DNA from: Prinia subflava
Taxonomy: Eukaryota; Chordata; Aves; Passeriformes; Cisticolidae
Assembly: GCF_021018805.1 (NCBI RefSeq)
Contig: NC_086253.1
Span: 14,138,735-14,202,734 of the forward strand
DNA: 64,000 nucleotides
Reading direction: 5' to 3'
In this document: one piece after another, positions 25,601-38,959 of the stretch
Numbering within the stretch: position 1 is the stretch's first letter
How the letters are laid out: each line of letters opens with the position of its first letter
Notes under the pieces: generated by a model
What the model was told of the DNA's origin: nothing
The model's input: only the letters and a program-made list of their open reading frames with translations
Databases searched by the model: none
Position numbers and translations under genes: made by a program

Positions 25601-26689
25601 CTTTTCGGAAAGGACATGGCTGTGCTAGTTAATCAGTACTGTCGAAATAGATGTCTTTATCACACTCTATTATTTATTTTGCACCAAGAAAGCAACAGTA
25701 CCTGGTAAAGTTTGGGGAGAAAGCACAACATTGCAAATTGCTTTTCTAGAACTGAAGAGAGCAGATTTATGGAGGAGATTGCTCCAAAAATGTACTGCAA
25801 TATAACATTGGGAGTGAAGGAAAAATGAAATGTATGTGTAATATTGCTGACTACACTGCTGACAGGGCAATTGTTCTGGAGGAAATAATTTTTACAATGC
25901 AACTGAAAAAACCCCCACTAACCATCTCCTGAGATCAGATAGGTTAGAATACAAGATCTTTAACATATAAATACAGAAGAAACTTTCCTCTGTTGACAAA
26001 GAAATAAACAGAGAAAAAAAACTGATTAAAAATTAAATAATGCACCTCCAGTATTGATCCTCAGGTCATCTACATGACACTGCATCACTGATGAAGAGCA
26101 CTGGACTCCTTGCAGCTACAGGTCTTCCATAAGACCTGTCTGAGGACCAGAGGTTCATTTCTGTGGCAGAAATAGTGTTTAAACTTGCTCCTCCTTACTG
26201 GGCTGTGAAACACAAGGGAGTAAATCAGACCTGAGCTGGGAATGGTAGTTGGTTATGCTTAAACCCCATCACATGTGCTGCAAGCATGAATAGAGATTAA
26301 TTCTTGGGCTTGGATACCAAGATTAATCTGGTCCTGGAAAAGCTACATAAAATACTTGTCTATACAAATGCATATAAACAGAAGTCTAATCTCTGTACAT
26401 CTCTATAGTTTACACATTTATGGCACGGATGTCCTGGATATTTCACATCCTCTTCTAGTTGTTCCTTGTGAAGTTCCAGATTCTCAGCAGCCAGATTTTT
26501 AACTAATGAAATATCTAGGCTTGAGGATATGTATTTTTCCAAACAAAATTTATTTATGGGTGAAAAATTGCTGTCTCAGAATGAAAGAAGTATTTTAAAT
26601 GTAATGTTAACAGGTATGACAAGCAGATTAATTTTCTGAAATTTTTCTTTTCTTTTTTTGTTTCCACTGTCTAATTTTAATATTTATAA
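22611..26689. other. Single-copy DNA, no gene seen
   Basis: Nothing beyond short simple repeats. Overlapping open frames at 25036-25632 (plus) and 26360-26542 (minus) have no identifiable domain. The latter contains a CHKC pair but no zinc-finger spacing. Confidence 0.45.
22981..23014 (+). repeat. (TTTA)n to (CTTA)n tetranucleotide microsatellite
   Basis: About four TTTA-type units change into about four ACTT-type units without interruption, a compound tetranucleotide tract that probably arose by a point change followed by slippage. Confidence 0.9.
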
Positions 26690-26745
26690 AACAAACAAAC
26701 AAACAAACCCCAAAAAAACCACAAAAAAAACCCCCACAAAAGTGT
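26690..26745 (+). repeat. A/AAAC-rich low-complexity tract
   Basis: Repeated AAAC units then A-runs broken by C-runs. It lies about 40 bases left of the solo LTR and may be unrelated to it. Confidence 0.8.
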
Positions 26746-26785
26746 CGCTTTCTCATTTAGATATGATTTTCTCTTGAAAAAGACA

Positions 26786-27335
26786 AAACTGGTTTAACCC
26801 CAGCTGACAACTCAGCCCCACACAGCTGCTTGCTTGGGGTGAGAGAATCAAAAGAGTGAAAAGGAGAAAACTCGTGGGTTGAGATAAAGACAGTTTAAGA
26901 GGTAAAGCAAAAGCCACACACACATGCAAAGCAAAATGGGGAACTCATTCACCTCTTGCCACTGGTAGGCAGGTGTTCAGCTATTCTCAGAAAAGATGGG
27001 TTCCATCACACCCCATGGTACCATCACTCCATAAATACCTCACTTCCTCCTTCTTCCCCAGCTTTATGTGCTCACTGAAAAGCCACATGATCTGGAACAT
27101 CCCTGTGGTCAGCTGGGGGCAGCTGTCCTGGCTGTGTCCCCTCCCAGCCCCTTGTGCAGCCCCAGCCTCCTCACTGGTGGGGTGGAATGGTGGACAGGAA
27201 AGGCCTTGGCTCTGTGGAAGAGCTGCTCAGCAAGAGCTAAAATATCCCTGAGTTTTCAGCACTGTTTTCAGTGTAAATCCAGAACATATTCCAATACCAT
27301 AAAGAAAATGAAATCTTTCCCGGCGCAAACCATCA
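26786..27335 (-). mobile_element. Avian ERV solo LTR (ERVL-like), antisense
   Basis: On the minus strand this is a full-length or nearly full-length avian endogenous-retrovirus LTR. On the plus strand the left end has the conserved CTGGTTTAACCCCAGCTGAC block, then CTCGTGGGTTGAGATAAAGA (26870-26889), and on the right a CAGCTGTCCTGGCTGTGTCC segment (27120-27139). These are in the order I remember for a family common in songbirds and also found in chicken. No internal retroviral coding sequence or second LTR lies on either side, so it is a solo LTR left by recombination. The exact ends are uncertain by several bases and no target duplication is clear. The class III (ERVL) label is from memory. 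Confidence 0.85.
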
Positions 27336-28710
27336 AAAGTATAAATATTAATTCATCCCCACTCCCGTGCCCTTCTTCCTCCATTTTCAGTTCTGCAAAC
27401 ACATTGAGACAGTAAATTATTATATATGTGTTTCAATGAGGACATCAACTAGCCATGTACTAACTTCCCTGTATTTCACAGCATCCATATTTCTCTGTGC
27501 TGTACTTTGAAAACTGAAAATTAGTCCTGGTAATACCAAAACAAATACTCTGTGTTCATATTATAGTGAAAAGAAGAAGAAGGTCCTTATTCAATATAAG
27601 CTTCAGTTTCAATAAAAGAAAAAGAAGCACATTTTTTTGTGTTTCACATTCTCCTGCCTTTCAACAAGGACCATGACCTTGAACATTTACCACCTGCATG
27701 TCAGACAATAGCTTAAGGAATATGTGTCACCCAGAGATCTTCTAGTATTGTGGAGTGAGAACAAAACCCAAGGTTAAACACTCAAATATTAACAGAATAA
27801 GCAGAAAAAAAAAAGAAGAGAAAAAACATTTGTGAAAAAAACCTGATTCCTTATGAAGAAAACACAACCAAATTCTCAGTTAGAAGCACAATTTAATTCC
27901 TGGCATGACTGAAATTTGGTTGGAAAGCTGTATTTTACGAGTTTCCTAAATTCCTTGTAGGTAGAAATAAAGACCACAGTTCAAATGTTCCCAAACTCAG
28001 TTAAACACTTTCATTGCACAAAATATTCAAAATTTTGTCATTTCTTAACACTTTCCTTTGGTTTCTAAACTCACAAAGCTGTGGTTTGCCTGGAATTCAT
28101 GCACTGGCTCACAAGTGCCAACTTCAGACAGCCACGAAGAGGGAGGAGGCAGTGGCAGCACGGGATGGAAAGGAACCATGAGACTCCTGAGTGCAGGTCT
28201 TCCAAACATCTTGCTGCACTCCAGCTTCTGTGTGTATTCATAGTGGCTCCCATCAAAGCATGGTCTTGATGAGGAGTTTGGGTGGTTTGGGCAAAAGGTC
28301 TGGCCTGAGTGAGTTTTTGGGAAAGGGGATGAGCAAACATAACCTTCGTCAGATAAGAAAACCTCATATGTCTTGAAAAGGGCATCCTACAGTTCTTCTG
28401 AATAACAGGTTTTGAGAAAGAAATTGAGAAGGTGCTATTTGTAAGAGATTTACTGCTTTCAGCTGGGTAACTGCCCTGGGCTGTTTGACTCTTCCTGTTT
28501 TCAGGCATGGAGCTTTTTTCTAAATTTCTGACCATGGGAAATACAATAAACCTTCCTTTTTATAGCCTAATCTTCCTCCTAGAGCCTATTCTTTCTCTCC
28601 TTGCCACCACTAGATCCTAGAACTGACAATTATCTTGTCTGTGTGCCACCTGCTCCCCCAGGCTTCTTCTCCAGCACAGAGACCTTGCTCACCCTTCCTG
28701 GGGAACCCTC
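27336..28710. other. Single-copy DNA with a 155-codon open frame, not called a gene
   Basis: The largest frame is on the minus strand at 28071-28535 (154 residues). It overlaps three plus-strand frames, has no recognisable domain, and its composition (many Ser, Gln, His) looks like chance translation. No repeat family recognised. Confidence 0.4.
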
Positions 28711-28798
28711 ATCCATCCATCCATCCATCCATCCATCCATCCATCCATCCATCCATCCATCCATCCATCCATCCATCCATCCATCCATCCATCCATCC
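28711..28798 (+). repeat. (ATCC)22 microsatellite
   Basis: Twenty-two uninterrupted ATCC units (88 bases). Any frame across it translates as a His-Pro-Ser-Ile repeat, which is an artefact of the microsatellite and not a protein. The lack of interruptions suggests a young, length-variable locus. Confidence 0.97.
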
Positions 28799-28959
28799 TC
28801 CAGCCTCTCATGGCAAGGCTCCCAGCTGATATTTGGCCCCTTTCAAATGGGATTAAAAAACCAGCATCAGCATCCCATGAAAGCCAGAGAGTGAAGAAAC
28901 ACCAGCAGTATTCTAGATCCAGTGATTTTCTTTTGTTGGATACCTGTAAACAACATTTT

Positions 28960-29045
28960 GGGGTTTTTGTTTGTTTGTTTTGTCTGGTTTGTTTAGTTTT
29001 ATGTTTGTGTTTTTGGTTTTGTTTGGTCCTTTTATTTTTTTAGTT
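28960..29045 (+). repeat. (GTTT)n-like low-complexity tract
   Basis: Degenerate GTTT/GGTTTT units over roughly 85 bases, T-rich on this strand. Confidence 0.8.
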
Positions 29046-32000
29046 TTGCTATCTGCTTCATTTCTTTCTTGTGCTATTGTGAAAAACAGATTTATGGATT
29101 GACTTAGACAAACTTTCTGTGAAAGTTTTTGGATAAAGTATCTCTGGAGGAAATTATTCAACGAACAGCACAATATAAAAACTATAATAACAAACACACT
29201 GAATTTACTGACTAGTTAGAGGCACAAGAGGCTTAAAGTAGCCCTCCTTTCCCACCAAAATAAGTTTGATATTTAAAGAAAATTATGTACTTATACTTTT
29301 TCCTTTCAAAACTCTCATTTAGAAAATTTTGAAACAACTTATTTTTAAATTAAAAATAACCCAGATAAACAAAAAAACCTCCCGAACATTTAAGCAGTGC
29401 AATTTACAAGTATTCTGGCCAAAGAAATTTAATTTACCTTAAAAATGTTTCCTTTGCACACTAAACCTGAAATTATTTTTTCTTTACTTTCAGAAATACC
29501 AGCAAAATAATAGATTCACTATTTACACAGCTGTTTTCCTGACACATATGCCTCGATCTCAGGGCTACATTTCTTATTCCTGGCTGGGCTTCCCGAGAAC
29601 ATTCCACTAGTTAACAGCAGTAACATGGGTCAGTTCAGGCTTGAGGTAGGTAGGTGGTGTTTAGTGGATATTTGCCCACTTTATTCAGACTGAATAGATT
29701 CCATTTATTATATTATCAGTTTCTCAGAACTGGGATAACATTTTATGCCACAATCTGTTTTTGATTTGGATGGAAGGTTCAAGATTATAATAAAGGTACT
29801 AATGCATATATCAATACAATTTTTTCCTTTTGAAGGACTTTTCACTTCCTTATCATTCTTATTATTTATATTATTTTAGTAACTTTCTTGCAGAAGTCTT
29901 TTTTGTGGCCTAGTCTGTCTTACAGGCATTTCACATTCTTATTTTTGGTTACCTACAGCATGCATCAAGCTTTGCTCCAAACTTTGCCTATAAAGTATGG
30001 CTGCTGTGCTCTGGGGTAAGATACTTCAAATTAGTTTTGGAATTTACTTCTGCTGAGACTGTGTGGTTGGCATGTTTCACTAGGGTTTAATCTTAAATGA
30101 AAAAATAGAGACCAAAATTTTCTTTAGCATTTAATCAATTTCACACCAAAAAGTTCTTCCTCTTTACACCTTCACAGCTTATCTGAAATTTATTGCTTTT
30201 TCCCTTTTTCACCTTCCCATTTTAAGTTCTCTGAACACTAAGCTTATACTCCAGTCACTCTCACCTTTCACTTACCTTCTCTTACTTTATTTCACCATTT
30301 TCTTTTCTTTCACCAGACTAATTCTCTGACACCATTTGCCTTTCATGTTTCACTGAATGCTTTTCCTAGTTTGAACTTCTATATAAGTTTCTGATGTGTT
30401 CTCTGTCCCTCACCATCTCTGGATCCTCTGTGGAATTTTCTTGGCTCTATTTTTTCTCCATTTGTGCTCATCCTCAAGCTGATATATTTAATATATTTTC
30501 TCCTTTTTTTTTTCTCCAAATCCTTTATGTAAAAGTTGCATAGAATGCTTCCCTCCTAATACCTGCAGATGGATATCTACTAACATCATCCTCACTTCCT
30601 CCAAAGCCCAGAACTACCCTTTGCATAACCAATTTGAGTAACCACAGCAACAAGATCCTTGCCTGCCTTTGTTCACTCTAATGTGATATTCGTCATTCTA
30701 GTCTTTTCCTTCCCAAAACTATTCTATTGAGTTTGTAGATATGATCAGGACAGTGGGCTCCAAAGTACTGAAAAGGCATTTTTGATAATATCTACAGCTT
30801 AGCTTTAAGGCATCCTTCCCGTGTCTCATCAAAAATCTTGCTCTCTCTCACTTTCTCAAGGAGACTGTGAGCAAATGGGTCACTGCCCCCAGAGTATACA
30901 CTCCCCATGCTTAGCCAGGCTGATCCCTGAGCTTCTGACCAGAGGATTTTTACAGACTGGGTGGAACATGGGCCAATAAGTAGTCTGAGAGCTCACAACA
31001 AAAGTAGAAAAGTAATAAAGTAGCTTAACTATAACTTATTCATTGCTAACAATAATTTTTTATTTACAAAGTAACCAGAAAGTAGATGAACTTGCTGTAT
31101 CACCTGAAAAAGCAGAATGGAAAATATGTCACCACACTATATCTTCTACCTGTTCAGACATGGAGGGAGATCTTCACATGACATTTAGAACAAATATTAT
31201 ATTTGTTTGTCCAAAATAGGCGAGGGAATTCTGCAGCCCATTCCTCAGGCACATCTTGCTGAGAGTGCCTGAGCTCCAGGATACCACTCTGAAGGTGACT
31301 TCACTGTGAAATCTCAACCCAAATGAATACAAAAAGTATTTGTTTATTAAAATATGTTGTAGTAGTTTTCAAAAAGTGACCTAGGGAGAATTACAGTGGT
31401 GGAAAAAAGATCTATTTTAGTTACTGCTCAGTTTGGTATATTATGCATCAACCTAGGGGTTCTTTGCCAAGGTTTTTAAATTGTTTTAGAGAAAGACTGA
31501 ATGAATAAAATAATATATATTACCTCTACAGAACCATTTTTTTCCCCTCACAGTTATATCAGCATAAATTCAGAGTAAATCCAATGAAATCAATGGTTTT
31601 ATAATAGTGTAAAAGCAAACAAATCGAGCTCTGAAGCTCTTCATGTTTTATTTGCCAAGTGTTTTCATGTTATGCTGGCAAGTGGACAGTGACAGGATGT
31701 ACAGGTTTCATGAGCCCTCTGGCAGGCACCAAAGAAGCCCTATTATACCCCATGACAATGCAGCCATTTGCAAGAGCTACCAGGACTGTACTTCCTAGCC
31801 AGAAGCATAGCAGCTCCTCTCACTGGTTTGTTGTCCTCACATGCATACTTGCTAAATTGTAAGGAAAAATGCATGCTGAATGCTCCCTTGATGTGGTAGT
31901 TGAGAATTTTTTTTTTGCTAAACCCCAAATATGAAGCAAGAACATTAAACAGAAATTACAAACAGTCACCTACTCTTCCTCCTTCCTTCAAACCTGGGCT

Positions 32001-33929
32001 CAAACTCCCCACACTTCCAGAGTACCCAGGAACAGGGTTTCTTTATTCATTCAGAACAAATCATCTCCTTTTGTAGATAATCTTTCAACCTTGCATTAAA
32101 TTACTTACATTATTTATTAGCAACCTATGTTTACTGAAAGAATATGGAGTCATATATCATAATTAATTTTGCTTATTCTTAACGAATCAAGGGACAGATC
32201 AAAAAGTGATCTTGAGCTCTGTAAATTCAATTTGAAATGCTGGGCTCCAAAATCTCAGTTTTCAATACTGAAAGCACTCTCCAAGTTGCTCCCAACATGA
32301 GGGTGCTGCCATTAATGAACCACCTCCCTCCAGAGGTCAAAAAGGTCACTGCCCCTCCAGTGGGAAGCCAGCACACTGGCAGAGCTGCCTGGAGACTTCT
32401 GTGAAAGTAGTAATTGCATCGGGTTGGGTAGGAAGGTTTTGGTAGCAGGGTGAGCCCATGGGAGTGGCTTCTATAAGAAGTTGCCAGAAGCTTCTCCCCA
32501 TTGTTGCTGCCCAAGGAACCCTGCCAGCTGGTTACTCAGAAAATGAAAAGGAAATTGTGGTCCAACAAGGCAGAGTAGGAGGAAGAGTCCTAAAGTAGTT
32601 CTCATACAGGAAAACAGACTTCTTTAGTGCAGCTGTCTTTGAGCTGTCTCCTCTGCCAGTGTTGGCTGAAGTTGGTCAACAAGGCTCAGAATTTACTGAA
32701 GGGAATATCAGCAACGTGCTTACCAACAGTTGTATAAAACCTTAGACCACCTAAATGCTGAGCCACTCATAGTCAGCAAGAATATTTCTGTTATTGAGAC
32801 AATAAAGCACAATGATCTCCATCACATCCAAGTTTCCATTTCCATTGTTCATCCCTGTTTTGTACACCTTGGACAAGCTCCTTCCCCACTTACCACACCA
32901 TCTCTTTCCCCGAGTGGAGTTAGAATGTGAATGCAGACAAAGTCTAAAAGGAAGGAGATTTTTACCATTAACTCTTGTTAGCATATCTGGGCATCAGCCT
33001 ATCACCTGCTGTTAGTATACTGAAACACAGAATAAAGCTGCATTTCTGTAAAAGGCATTGGGAACAAAATTGGACAGAAGAGTGTCAGACTGCAGTTTTT
33101 CCATTCTTTCACACAAAATGTGAAATAACATGTTAACTGCCTTCTGGCCATACAGTAAGCTTCCATTAAAATAATTACCATATGGCTCTTTTGGGGACAT
33201 GGTAACTTTCCTGTTATTTCACAATCCTTTCAGATGAACAGTTCCACAATGGACCCTACAGGACCTTGAAAAGATTTTATCAGGTTACTGGATTAGGGCT
33301 TTGATAGAGATTCTGAGGAAAAAGCAGGTGGAAATAACAGCTCACAGAGTGGCTCTGCAGAGTGATTACTGGGTTACATTCTCTGTTCAAATGGGAAAAG
33401 GAAATCCCTTGAAATAAAAAGTCTGGCTGCTGCTGATTAGCTGACAAGAATGAAATTGAACACTATGCACATAAAACTCTATATGTGCAACCAACAGATC
33501 CATCATGTCAGCAATTCATTTTCTTATGGTAGCATGGGCTTGGAGAGAAATCCATTAAGGCCCAAATAAATTAATAGCACAGAAGAGAAGAATCCTGTGC
33601 CTTGACTAGTTTTCTATACATATTGCTTACAAATCTAGTCTGATGTTATTTTTTTATATTTATCCCTTCCTCATTCTTTAACTATACTGCACTGTATAGT
33701 CAGGGACCCAAATACCTTTTTTTTCTGTTATCAGCAAATAACTTCCATCAGTTTCTCCAGCTGCAGGAATAACATAGTAAGAATATTCTGTATTTCTATA
33801 GATACCTCTAAATCTTTGGGTGGTTCCAGTTGTACCTGCAGCTTATAACAAAGACTAAGGGCAGGAAAGATTGAGGGTGAAGTCTAATTAACAGTCATCT
33901 AAAACATCATTACATTGGTAATTTTTTTT
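29046..33929. other. Single-copy DNA, includes a pyrimidine-rich stretch
   Basis: No gene or transposon recognised. From about 30170 to 30530 the plus strand is strongly T/C-biased (few purine runs), without forming a clean microsatellite. It may be an old decayed tract. Confidence 0.45.
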
Positions 33930-34640
33930 TTTTTTGAACAGCTGATATCATCTTTCTCTCCAGCTTTTCTCCTTGCAGATTCGTTGAAATGCATTGTCTG
34001 TTGGAGGGCTCCAGTTGTGGAGGTGACGGTACGTTAGCTGGCAAGTCCCATGAAGCATGCTAATATGCGCTAATCTTTTAATGATGATGAATATTTGACT
34101 CTTTGTATGGGGGGTATTTTTCTTAAAGAGGCTTTCCACCAAAAAAAAAGAGAAAAATCATCACAATGGTTGTCACAAGTAAGCTTCCCTCCCCTTTGAA
34201 AGGACTGACTGTAGTGGAAAAGATAATTACTTAGTTCCTTTATCTCTGAATTATTTGTAATAAAACCTGAAATCGCACCACAAGGTCTTTCATGAGGATG
34301 TCATAAATTAAGATGCATCGATGTATTTGGTGCATCTGTTCAGCTCTGCGCTCCTTTGTCTTCTGCAAATAGCGCAGCAGCCTCAATACCCAGCAGACAG
34401 CGTTTACGCAAATGATGTCGTGGTCTGTATCATTAATATTCAGCGATTGTCTGTCATAGACACCTTACTGTACATCTGTTATGCAAATTTATGTTAATTT
34501 CCGCTCACTGACAGCTGCCTTGGTTCCCTCCCTAAAATGATCTTTTCCATTTTGAAGTTTGCAATCTGTTCCCAAAAATGTTAATCTAACAATTAACGGA
34601 AATTGCTAAACAGAAATTTTACATGTTATGTCCAAAATAG
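33930..34640. promoter_or_regulatory. Candidate conserved non-coding enhancer
   Basis: This is the clearest enhancer-like block in the window. Between about 34270 and 34505 at least nine CpGs persist in DNA otherwise nearly free of CpG, and more lie at 33980-34070. Developmental factor motifs are dense: GCTAAT twice at 34059-34064 and 34069-34074 (ten bases apart, one helical turn), an octamer ATGCAAAT at 34481-34488, and MEIS/TGIF-type CTGTCA at 34451-34456 with TGACAG at 34509-34514 joined to an E-box CAGCTG. No repeat family or open coding frame explains it. Such texture is typical of deeply conserved elements near developmental regulators, but conservation itself cannot be seen from one sequence. 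Confidence 0.5.
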
Positions 34641-35899
34641 AAACCAGTGTTTTTAAATAGATGGTGAATCTTCTCTTCACATCATTTGTTTTATATGTGA
34701 TTCAGAGAAGGGTAAACATTGATCTTTGCACAGTCTGTGTTGGAATAAGTGACAATCTCCCTATACAGTAATAGGTTTTGCAGGAAATGATGCCATCATC
34801 TTTTCACATAGGCTATTGGCATAAAACTGACTTTCCCATTAAAAGCTGCTCTTTGTACAATTGTTTTCTACTTAGACTTTTGGAAATGGAAAGGTCAGTC
34901 TTTATTAACACATTATTCATTTAAAATTTTTATTTTAAATAAAATGACCATATTTCAAATAGAAGCAGCAAGCATTTAAAAAAATGCTTCAGAGAAGTTA
35001 CATCATGTTAATGCAATATATCAGGAAAAGTGAGATTTGGTCTTCTAAGTTAGATTTAGGTGGCTGAAAAATGCTTTGACCCAGTGTGCCCACAGCAGGA
35101 ACCAGACAAGTTACACCAGATATCCCACATGGAATCAGTGAACATCTGGACACCCGGTGTACAGGGAGGGTGACACGAGGGAAGGTGCACAAGAAAAGCC
35201 TCAGCATAGAAATAGTCTCCACCTTAAACCAAAGTGCAAGCAGATTGCTGGCACAGTCTCTCCAAGTTCTCAGACTTCCCTTTGATATGGAACAAGAGAA
35301 ATATTGACAAGAGCCAGGGACAGCCTCAGTCAGGCAGGTATCTGCAAGGGATGTCAGAAATGCAAGGGCAGCTGGGGTGAAATGGAAGGGGACAGGTTAT
35401 AGCCACTGTTTGGAAAGGGAATTAAATAGGAGCAGGCACAGTGCCTGTGTTGGGAAAGAAGCCCTTATGTGTCCATATACTGACAACAACTTTTAAGCAG
35501 AAGCCACTTAACTGCATTGCCTGACATTGTAGTAAGGTCATGATGCAATAGGTTTTTCAGAAACCTATGGCCAAATCTGAATTTTACATAATAAAAGAGA
35601 ACCTGACTGCAAAACATAATGAAAGACAGGCTGAAAGAAGTTGAGTTTAGATATTAGGAACAGCATTACAGTGCACCAAAAATTCAATATCAGTTTACAC
35701 CATAGCAAATACAGCCAAGATACCTATCCAAGCTCTATCCTTATCAGGAAATAAAGAGCACACCGTGTCAGGCTGATCTGTCAAAATAAGAAGAGTAGGA
35801 AAATTAGACTGATAAATTAAAGAGCAGCATGTCACCTGACTGATGGCAACCCTCCAGGAGATCTCTTAGAAACATAGCTGCTGCTTCTAACAAAGAGTA
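34641..35899. other. Single-copy DNA flanking the enhancer candidate
   Basis: The first 250 bases contain a SOX-like ACAATTGT near 34857 and a TCF/LEF-like GATCTTTG near 34721, so the regulatory block may extend to about 34900. The remainder shows nothing I recognise. Confidence 0.35.
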
Positions 35900-36640
35900 C
35901 AGAATAGCTCATTAAAAAACACAGAATGGCAGGGTAGCAAACATTGCTCTTTCCTTCCAAAAAGGGAAACCAGGGAATTCTCAGAGTTACAGGCTAGGAA
36001 TCCTCAGAAAAGTTTTTGGAACAATAATTAAGAAAAAAGTAGCAAATCACCAAAATAAGAATGCTATGAGGCCAAGTTGACATATCTTCTACTAAGGAAA
36101 ATTGTACTTTTCTAGTCTATTGTAATGCATCAAGAGTGTTAAACAATGGATACTGAAGACCATTTCATAAATAAGTTCACTTGAAAGACAATGTATTTAA
36201 TTGGAAAGGTATTTCCCCAGGAACCAATTAGGAAAACAAAGTAATCGTGAAAGAAAATTGAATACTCTGCTGTAAGATCAGCAAGTGATTGACAAAAATG
36301 CAGCAGATAGAAGTATGTAATTTACTCCCAAATTAGAAACTTATAATGAAAAAATGCTGAGCTATTTTTGAAACTGCAGTTAATAAGGTTGTTTGGAAAA
36401 GAGCTAAACAGACATATCAATATTTGCAGGTGACAAAACTTTGTCCTAATGTCCAGACAAAGACAGGGCTTGACAGACTTAAGGCCTTTAAAATAAATCA
36501 CAAGGCAGCACTTAAAAAACAAATTCAATGTCAAGCACAAGATAAATTTAGGGACACAGGAGACCTGATTACATTTCAAGAAATTACCTGAAGCATCAGG
36601 TTATACCATTTAATATTGCAGGCAATCACACCATATAACT
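35900..36640 (+). mobile_element. Probable ancient CR1 LINE fragment, upstream RT region
   Basis: The core at 35960-36060 matches the early reverse-transcriptase section of old CR1 copies: a GGGAAACCAGGGAATTCTC block followed by GGAACAATAATTAAG. The flanks on both sides resemble the same element but are diverged, so the limits are soft. All frames are interrupted. It could be the upstream part of the same insertion as the fragment at 38960-39600. Confidence 0.5.
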
Positions 36641-38959
36641 CTCTGTTAAAGGTTTAACAAGTTTCAGAATTTTTTTCTAATCAGAATTGTCATTCACTAT
36701 TTTTTTGATAAACAGTCCTCTCAAAGCAAAGTTTGAATTATTTCAACACTCAAGTGTATGACAGAGGTTACAGCTAAACAGAATGACTCATAAAAATTAA
36801 AACCTATTGACTCTTCACCTGCCTCTTCACAAAGCATTTTATAGTTAAAGTAGAACTTGCGATAGAGTTCCAATACCATGATACCATCCTAATACAAGGG
36901 GAAAAAAAACACAGTGGAGAAATATTTTCTTGTTAACTGACATTGCTGTTACAGATGAGTCATTTTGCAGTAATTTCTTTTTTTTTTCAGGCACCAGCAG
37001 AAAATGGAAGAACCCCTCTTGTGTCATGTCCATACTGACTCCTGTGCATGTATTTCATCATTTCAACCTTCATAAATAGTTTTCCTGATTAATTACAACA
37101 TTCTGAAACACCTTTCTATGGCGGTTTTGGGGGTTTTAATTACAAGAAATTGGCAGGGGACACAGGAGAGCATACTAAAAGTTGTCTGTCTTACATCACC
37201 TTGGACTAGTGGGATGACAGCAGGAGAGTGGTGAAGGCACAAAGCTATTAAGAGCAATGAACCAGCCCAAGGTTGCTGCATCCACCTGGCACCCCAGCAA
37301 GCACATCTCTGCTTGCTGGATGCTATTCATCAGCCCCAAAGCTCCGGGCTCTGCCACTGCACTGATAGCTTAGTTTTGAAGTTACTTCAAACATCCAGAG
37401 TCCAGAAAGTTTGTTCTTAAATTGCGGTCCACAGAAAGATACAGTTTTCATTGTTTGAAATAGTTCAGTCACAGCAGTTGGAAGAACAAGATGCCAAAGA
37501 GCAGCTACAACACAACTAATCTCAGAGAGTTTAAATCAGATATCTCTTTGTTGACTAAGGTCTTCCAGAATGGATTTTTTTCCCCTTGAAGATATTAAGA
37601 TTACATGATGCCTCTTTCATTATTATTATTATTTAAACATGCTGGCATTTTGCTGTCAAATATCTGAATCATTTGTAAGGAAAAGGAATTTGATGAACTG
37701 CTTTATTTAATGTCCTTAAAACCTTGACAGTATTTTTGTACTATGTAAACCTCAAGTTGCTGACTATAGCCTCAGCAGGAGATGAGGGACTATGCCAGGA
37801 ATTTCCACATATAGAAATGAGCTAAGAAAAAGACAGTTGCCATTTTGATTTTCTTTCTTCCCATTTTTGGAATAGAAACAAACATTTCAATGGTTCTTGA
37901 TTAAAAAAATATGTAGATATATCAGAAAGTTATGATAGTCATAATAGGATATTTTGTTTCCTGAACACAAACACTGTATCCTAGTTGTCGAGTTTCTGAA
38001 CATCTTTAATATAGAGACAAAATAATTTTAATCAGGAATGGCCTTCTTAGATAAAACAAAAACTAAATCAAAACATACTCCCAAAATTGGTGAAGCAATT
38101 TAATTTTATCTTAAATATTTTAAATGAAAATTTTTATTTCATCTTTCATGTTTTCAAATTGTGTTTCATAGAGTCTGATTTAAACAGTCTTAATCAACTA
38201 TATTGCATTTGAAGTGATGGAAGAGAATTTCAGAGGAACCTTTGACAGAAGTTTCCTGAATAGCTCTTTCCTCTGGCCTGAGATGATGGGCAAAAAATTC
38301 AGCTTTGAGCTGCCTGTAACCAAAGTTCTGAATCTGAGTGAACAGCAAAAAGTCACATCCTATACCCAGCCCTTGCCCATGCTTTGTATACAAATACCAA
38401 TTCAAGAGAGGAAAAACAAATAGTGCAGTAGCTTTCCAGGCCCCACACCTTGGAGAAACGTGGGAAAAGCCTACCCCAAAAGTGCAGAGAAGAACTGCAG
38501 TTCTTGTGGTGGCTGCTCACAGCCTGCCCCTTGTGTGGCTGGTGGGCTGAAACTCATGTGTCCCCCGGCGACCCTCAGTGCTGACCCCGGTGGCACTGGA
38601 CAGCACCTTCTGGAGATGGCATCTGCAGCCACAAGGACAAAAGGGGTTTGTCTGCTTTAGGAATGCTTCTGAGCCAGACAAAACCACTGCTATTTTCACT
38701 TCAACTGTTCTTTATCTTGACAACTACCTCCTCAAGACAGTACACACCTAGAAGACAGACTTAATTAGATTTCTTATTTCTGACAGCCACTAGAGAAATA
38801 ATAATATTCTTGTCTCCCTACTCACATAGGTCACAGAAAAAAAAGATTGGAGGGACCTGAAAAGATTAGAAGTCTTCTAAACTATGCATAAAACCAGAGC
38901 TGAGGGCCACCTCTGAAGAGTTGCATTCTTTTACAGTACTGACTTTCATCAGTGATTTT
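36641..38959. other. Single-copy DNA, nothing firm
   Basis: A TTA trinucleotide run at 37618-37634 is the only simple repeat worth noting. Overlapping short frames at 38190-38699 on both strands show no family. No regulatory block stands out. Confidence 0.4.

Noticed and set aside
26360..26542. 60-codon minus-strand frame with a CHKC pair
   Set aside because: No second metal-binding pair or zinc-finger spacing.
28071..28535. 154-codon minus-strand open frame
   Set aside because: No domain, several overlapping frames on the opposite strand, no splice or start support.
28601..28894. Frames encoding His-Pro-Ser-Ile repeats
   Set aside because: Translation of the ATCC microsatellite; not a protein.
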